Shown piece by piece: positions 60,134-64,000 of a stretch of DNA of 64,000 nucleotides. Location: NCBI GenBank assembly GCA_035556195.1, contig DATMFK010000043.1, forward strand, positions 1 through 64,000, given 5' to 3'. This stretch comes from G016756615 sp035556195 (lineage in GTDB: Bacteria > Pseudomonadota > Alphaproteobacteria > Rhizobiales > Rhizobiaceae). The position numbers and the translations under genes were made by a program. Positions within the stretch are counted from its first letter, which is position 1. Each line of letters starts with the position of its first letter. The notes beneath the pieces were generated by a model. It saw nothing but the letters and a program-made list of their open reading frames with translations. It was not told the DNA's origin and did no database searches.

Positions 60134-60757
60134 TCATTGCGCCTTGGCAGAAGCCTGCATGCGCTTGAGGCGATATTGCAGCAGGCCGAGGATGCGTTTC
60201 TCGAAATTCATGCCCTCGATCTTGTCGAACCGGTCCTGCGCCGCGTCGTGACGGGCCAGGACCGCGGTCTGCACGGCCTGCGCCTTGGTTGCTACCGCCG
60301 CGCAGCTTTTCTGGCGGCCGATCGCCTTGAGAGACTGTTCCAACTCCCGGGCATGGTTCCGCGCGATGACGATATGGCTTTCCTCGTGCCGCTTGATGTC
60401 TGATGCGAGCGTCTCCCAGATGAGGCGCACGTCGGGATCGGCCTTGGCTCTCGGTTTCCAGCGCGGCAGGGTCACCTTGGCGCGCATATTGACCTTGGCG
60501 TCGGCGATCCAGCAGCGACCACTCTTCTCCGCGTAGGTCAGCCGCGTCGTGAACTCCATCTGCGTCGCGCCGGGATGGCGCTTGCCGGTGCTTTTCACCT
60601 CAGGTCCGCGCCGGGTGAGCTCGTTCTCGATCTCCTCCAGCGTGCTGCCGCCGATCGAGAAATACGTGTAGGTCTTGCTGACGGTGGCGCCTTGCGCAGG
60701 CAAGAGCGTCAAGGCCAGGAGCCCGGCGGCACAAAACAAAACTCTCAGGTCCCTCAT
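60134..60757 (-). CDS. DUF922 putative Zn-protease
   Basis: This 207-residue exported protein has a signal peptide (residues 1-23, cut after QGA) and a DUF922 domain with HEESH at 124-128, the zinc-binding HExxH-type motif, after WETLASDIKRHE. Two cysteines outside the motif (RCWIAD, KSCAAV) could pair in the periplasm. The family is annotated as predicted secreted Zn-dependent protease; activity is not shown here. It converges on the FNR gene. Confidence 0.85.
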   Translation of the reverse strand: MRDLRVLFCAAGLLALTLLPAQGATVSKTYTYFSIGGSTLEEIENELTRRGPEVKSTGKRHPGATQMEFTTRLTYAEKSGRCWIADAKVNMRAKVTLPRWKPRAKADPDVRLIWETLASDIKRHEESHIVIARNHARELEQSLKAIGRQKSCAAVATKAQAVQTAVLARHDAAQDRFDKIEGMNFEKRILGLLQYRLKRMQASAKAQ

Positions 60758-60962
60758 CGCCGCACCTTGCTTGAGCTCGTCCGTTTACGCAATGGAAAAC
60801 ATTCCAGCCGCTGCCTCGATACCGAGACCGTCGCGTTTGCGACGCGGGCCGCAGTCGAGGTTGATGGGCGCGGCGATGCAATTGCCGGGGCTGCAATCCA
60901 CGGGGGACGCGCCGCGTCGGCAATGTTATGCTTTGTGAGGCAATATTGAGACCGGGGGGCCG

Positions 60963-61322
60963 ATGTATCTGATCCGCATGAAGAATTGTGCGTTCTTCGC
61001 CCGTCATGGCGTTCATGACGAGGAAGAGATGCTTGGACAGCGCTTCTACGTCGATGCGGTTCTGACCGTGGAGCCGGAGCAAGCGCTGGAGAAGGATTCG
61101 CTCGATGGCACGGTAGACTACGGGGTCGCCTTTGGCGTCATCGAGCGGGTGGTCACCGGCAAGCGCTATTCCCTTATCGAGGCGCTCGCACTTGACGTCG
61201 CGAAAGCCCTGGGCGATCGGTTCCCACAGATCAAACGCGCGGAAATCACCGTGCGTAAGCCGAGCGCGCCTGTCCCGGGCGTGCTCGACCATGTCGAGGT
61301 GACCGTTGTCTGGCCGGAATGA
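60963..61322 (+). CDS. folB: Dihydroneopterin aldolase
   Basis: This 119-residue enzyme of folate synthesis has FFARHGVHDEEEMLGQRFYVD (in part, 11-31), DGTVDYGVAF and the catalytic lysine region (VRKPSAPVPG). It cleaves 7,8-dihydroneopterin to hydroxymethyl-dihydropterin and glycolaldehyde and forms an octamer. The folK gene overlaps its end by 17 bases. folP is not in the window. Confidence 0.93.
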   Translation: MYLIRMKNCAFFARHGVHDEEEMLGQRFYVDAVLTVEPEQALEKDSLDGTVDYGVAFGVIERVVTGKRYSLIEALALDVAKALGDRFPQIKRAEITVRKPSAPVPGVLDHVEVTVVWPE

Positions 61323-61821
61323 ACAGCGCGCTTATCTGAGCCTGGGAGGCAATCTCGGCGAGCCGGCCAAGGCGATGGGGGCGGCATTGCGGATGCTGGA
61401 TACCGACCCCATGACGCGCGTGGTGGCGGTGTCCTCGCTTTATCGCACGCCGCCATGGGGCAAGCTCGACCAGCCCGACTTCCTCAACGCGGCCGCTGAG
61501 ATCGCGACGCGACGGACTCCGCATAGCCTGCTGGATCTGTGCCTCAAGACGGAACTGGCGCTGAAACGGGTGAGAAAGGAACGGTGGGGCCCTCGCATCG
61601 TCGATATCGATGTGCTGGCTTTCGACGATCTCTCGCTGCACGAGCCGGGGCTCGAGCTTCCCCATCCGCGCATGTTGGAGCGAGCCTTTGTCCTCGTGCC
61701 CCTTGCCGAGATCGCCCCAAGCTTCGTCATGGAGGGCAAGACTATCGCCGAGCACGCTGCCGCGATCGATCGCGCCGGGATCGAAAGGCAGGACGGAGGC
61801 TCCGGCTGGTGGCGACCATAA
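61306..61821 (+). CDS. folK: HPPK, folate pathway pyrophosphokinase
   Basis: This 171-residue 2-amino-4-hydroxy-6-hydroxymethyl-dihydropteridine diphosphokinase has LSLGGNLGEPAKAM, SSLYRTPPWG, DFLNAAAEI, RWGPRIVDIDVLAFDD (metal-binding DxD) and LPHPRMLERAFVLVPLAEIAP. It uses the product of FolB. The only start near the family N-terminus is TTG at 61306, because an in-frame TGA lies two codons upstream; it is probably coupled to folB by the 17-base overlap. Confidence 0.92.
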   Translation: MSGRNEQRAYLSLGGNLGEPAKAMGAALRMLDTDPMTRVVAVSSLYRTPPWGKLDQPDFLNAAAEIATRRTPHSLLDLCLKTELALKRVRKERWGPRIVDIDVLAFDDLSLHEPGLELPHPRMLERAFVLVPLAEIAPSFVMEGKTIAEHAAAIDRAGIERQDGGSGWWRP

Positions 61822-61828
61822 GCAGAGC

Positions 61829-63721
61829 TCAAGGCGAGTGGGGCTCTCCCGCATCGGCCGCCGATGCCGGCTCGCCCTCGGCGGCCGCCCTGTCGAGCGC
61901 AGCCGCGGCCTCTTCATTCATGGCTTTGCCGGCCTTGCGCGGCGGCAGGAGCGGGGTGGGCACAGGCTCGGGCATGTTGCCCTTCATGAAGCCCCGGCCG
62001 GCCTGTAGGCCACCGGTAAGCTGTGCCTCGAAACGGGCCACGTCGCGGCGCCGCACGTCTTCGATCAGCTCAGCTGCTTCCTGGGATTCGATTCCTAACG
62101 TTTCCAACGTTTTCTGACCGAAAGCGAATGCGGATTCGAGCGTTTCGCGAAGCTGATAATCCGCGCCCGCGCCGACGAGCGCCAGGGCCACGCCTCTGTC
62201 ATATGCACGGACCAGGACCGGAACGAAGGGATAATGCGTCTTGATGAGTTCGGTTATCCTGACCGCCACGTCTCCCTTGTCGACACAGACGAGCACTGCC
62301 CGTGCGCGCCCGGCACCAGCGGCATGGAGGATGTCCAGCCTCGTGCCGTCGCCGTAGTAGACCTTGAAGCCGAAAGTCGCTGCCGCCTGGATCATCTCCA
62401 CGTCGTTGTCGATGATCGACACCTCGACGCCACGCAACAGCAGCGGTTGGCTTGCGATCTGGCCGAACCGGCCGAAGCCGATGACGAGCACGCTGCCATT
62501 CAGGTCTTCGACGACATCCACGCCTTCCAGTGAGACCTCTTCCTGCTCCGGCATGATCCGACGCAGCATGAAGATGGTGAAAGGCGTCAGCACCATCGAG
62601 ATGATGATGATGGCCGTGAGGACGGCGTTGGCCTGGCCGTCGATGATGCCGACGGCCATGGCGGAGGAATAGAGGACGAACGCGAACTCGCCGCCCTGAG
62701 CCATCAGCACCGCCCGCTCGACGGCTTCGCGGTGGCTGGACCTCAGGAGGCGGGCGACGGCATAGATGCCGAAAGCCTTCACCACCATGTAGGCCAGGAC
62801 ATATACGGCCACCAATCGCCAGCTTGCCGCAACGACGCTCAGGTCGAGCGACATGCCGACGGCCATGAAGAACAGGCCGAGCAGGATTCCGCGGAAAGGT
62901 TCGACGTCGGCTTCGAGCTGGTGACGGAAAGTCGATTCGGAAAGGAGGACGCCGGCGAGGAAAGCGCCCATCGCCATCGATAGGCCGCCAAGCTGGAGGA
63001 CCAGCGCCGATCCGAGCACCACGAGCAGCGCGGCGGCCGTCATGACCTCACGGGCATGCGAATCAGCCAGAAGCCGGAAGAGTGGGTTCAGCAGATAGCG
63101 TCCAGCGATCACCAGGCCGACGATGGCGCCGACGCCTATTCCGACGGCGGTCAGACGCGCGACCATCCCGGTTTCCTCAGCCGAGGTCGGAATCGGAGCA
63201 AGGAAGGCGACGGCAGCGAGCAGCGGAACGATCGCCAGATCCTCAAACAGGAGAATCGACACGATCTTCTGGCCCTTGGGCGTGGAGATATCGCCGCGTT
63301 CCTCCAGCAATTGCATCACGATAGCTGTCGAAGTGAGGACGAACCCGGCCCCCGCGACGAAGGACTCCGCAACCGGAAAGCCGCCCAGGAGGCCGAGACA
63401 GGTGAGCAAGGCGGAGCAGACGCCGACCTGTAGAGCGCCCAGGATGAAAATCTCGCCGCGCAAGCTCCATAGCCTCGATGGACGCATTTCAAGCCCGATG
63501 ATGAACAGGAACATCACGACGCCGAGCTCGGCTACATGCAGTATCGCGGCGGGATCGGAGAAGATGCCCAGCCCGAAAGGGCCGATCACAAGGCCGGCGC
63601 TGAGATAGCCGAGGATGGATCCGAGCCCGAGGCGGCGGAATATGGGAACGGCGATGACCCCGGCACCGAGAAGGGCGACCGCTTGCACTACATTCTCCGC
63701 CGTAGCCGCTTCCGCCGCCAT
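61829..63721 (-). CDS. CPA2 K+/H+ antiporter (Kef type)
   Basis: This 630-residue membrane protein has about 12-13 helices (1-390) with antiporter motifs GYLSAGLVIGP, LTSTAIVMQLLEE and FEDLAIVPLL (159-168), then a cytoplasmic RCK/TrkA-N domain from about 408 (SVLVIGFGRFGQ, the NAD-binding GxGxxG) and a Pro/Ala-rich tail. It exchanges K+ or Na+ for H+ in the inner membrane; gating by glutathione adducts, as in KefB/C, is possible. ATG 63721 after GGAG is preferred to TTG 63730. Confidence 0.92.
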   Translation of the reverse strand: MAAEAATAENVVQAVALLGAGVIAVPIFRRLGLGSILGYLSAGLVIGPFGLGIFSDPAAILHVAELGVVMFLFIIGLEMRPSRLWSLRGEIFILGALQVGVCSALLTCLGLLGGFPVAESFVAGAGFVLTSTAIVMQLLEERGDISTPKGQKIVSILLFEDLAIVPLLAAVAFLAPIPTSAEETGMVARLTAVGIGVGAIVGLVIAGRYLLNPLFRLLADSHAREVMTAAALLVVLGSALVLQLGGLSMAMGAFLAGVLLSESTFRHQLEADVEPFRGILLGLFFMAVGMSLDLSVVAASWRLVAVYVLAYMVVKAFGIYAVARLLRSSHREAVERAVLMAQGGEFAFVLYSSAMAVGIIDGQANAVLTAIIIISMVLTPFTIFMLRRIMPEQEEVSLEGVDVVEDLNGSVLVIGFGRFGQIASQPLLLRGVEVSIIDNDVEMIQAAATFGFKVYYGDGTRLDILHAAGAGRARAVLVCVDKGDVAVRITELIKTHYPFVPVLVRAYDRGVALALVGAGADYQLRETLESAFAFGQKTLETLGIESQEAAELIEDVRRRDVARFEAQLTGGLQAGRGFMKGNMPEPVPTPLLPPRKAGKAMNEEAAAALDRAAAEGEPASAADAGEPHSP

Positions 63722-63947
63722 CCCTGCCAATCTCCATCACGCGCGTTCGCGCCGGCCATGTTCGGTCGACTATGGGGAGCGGGATGGACAAAGGCAACCG
63801 GCCAAAGAATTGCACCGGTCGTGTTCGCGGCTGGAGCATGCGAGTTGCCTCGAGGTGTTCTAAGACTTCCTTCGCGGCTCCAAGCTGGCTAGAACCTTTC
63901 GGCGGCCCCGACGAGTGGCCGCGATCGATCGCTGGGTCGGGATAGTG

Positions 63948-64000
63948 ATGAACGACAAGACGGTTGGACGTCGCGGCGTCTTCTTTATCGGCGGGTATGA
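63948..64000 (+). CDS. Start of an unidentified gene (partial)
   Basis: ATG at 63948 opens a frame to the window edge reading MNDKTVGRRGVFFIGGY. Seventeen residues are too few for a family call, though GVFFIGGY looks like a first beta-strand. No strong ribosome-binding site is visible. Confidence 0.45.
   Translation, partial: MNDKTVGRRGVFFIGGY

Overview
The window is GC-rich DNA of an alphaproteobacterium, most likely from the Mesorhizobium/Phyllobacteriaceae side of the Hyphomicrobiales. This rests on gene content: a Growth Pole Ring (GPR/RgsE-type) giant protein, a class II DAHP synthase, a malic enzyme with a phosphotransacetylase-like tail, a DgcA-type racemase, a DUF2865-like protein, and intergenic repeats of the kind common in rhizobial genomes. 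The genus is inferred from recognition only; no database was searched.

Positions 1-23,300 look accessory. They hold a partial winged-helix membrane regulator, small exported proteins, a DUF1254/DUF1214 protein with an exported partner, and a baeRF11 release-factor-like protein next to a DHA2-type MFS pump. Next comes an acyl-CoA catabolic operon (B12-dependent mutase, thiolase, OB-fold protein, CoA ligase, MmgE/PrpD protein). Its first gene is broken: the 5' half of the mutase large subunit is missing and the remnant is joined to the 3' end of the MFS gene. After this come an MltF-like protein, a DUF2252 protein, a DUF3302-HlyD-SulP membrane operon and a minimal K+-channel-like protein. The stretch is loosely packed, with repeats and probable pseudogenes, and it ends at a tRNA-Val(CAC) gene.

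From 23,325 onward the window is mostly tightly packed core chromosome: gph, rpiA, DUF2059, gor, an alpha/beta hydrolase with a perfect palindromic operator candidate, aroF (class II), a GGDEF protein, a LigB-type dioxygenase, dgkA, a Tag-like glycosylase, glutamine-dependent nadE, an ABC exporter, gltX, a DUF2865-like exported protein, a malic enzyme, an unusual SDR, an LpxH-like phosphoesterase, an HcaT-like MFS protein, dgcA, a four-gene Mla/Mce lipid-transport operon, the GPR gene (2,220 codons with 36- and 29-residue repeats), a divergent Hpt gene, a ferredoxin/ferredoxin-NADP reductase pair, a DUF922 protease, folB-folK and a CPA2 antiporter. The last 53 bases start another gene.

The points most worth following up are the structured leader with a 13-codon peptide upstream of the ABC exporter (35,417-35,719), the MFS/mutase junction near 7,680 with the orphaned catabolic operon behind it, the baeRF11-MFS pair, and the exactly phased repeats of the GPR protein.
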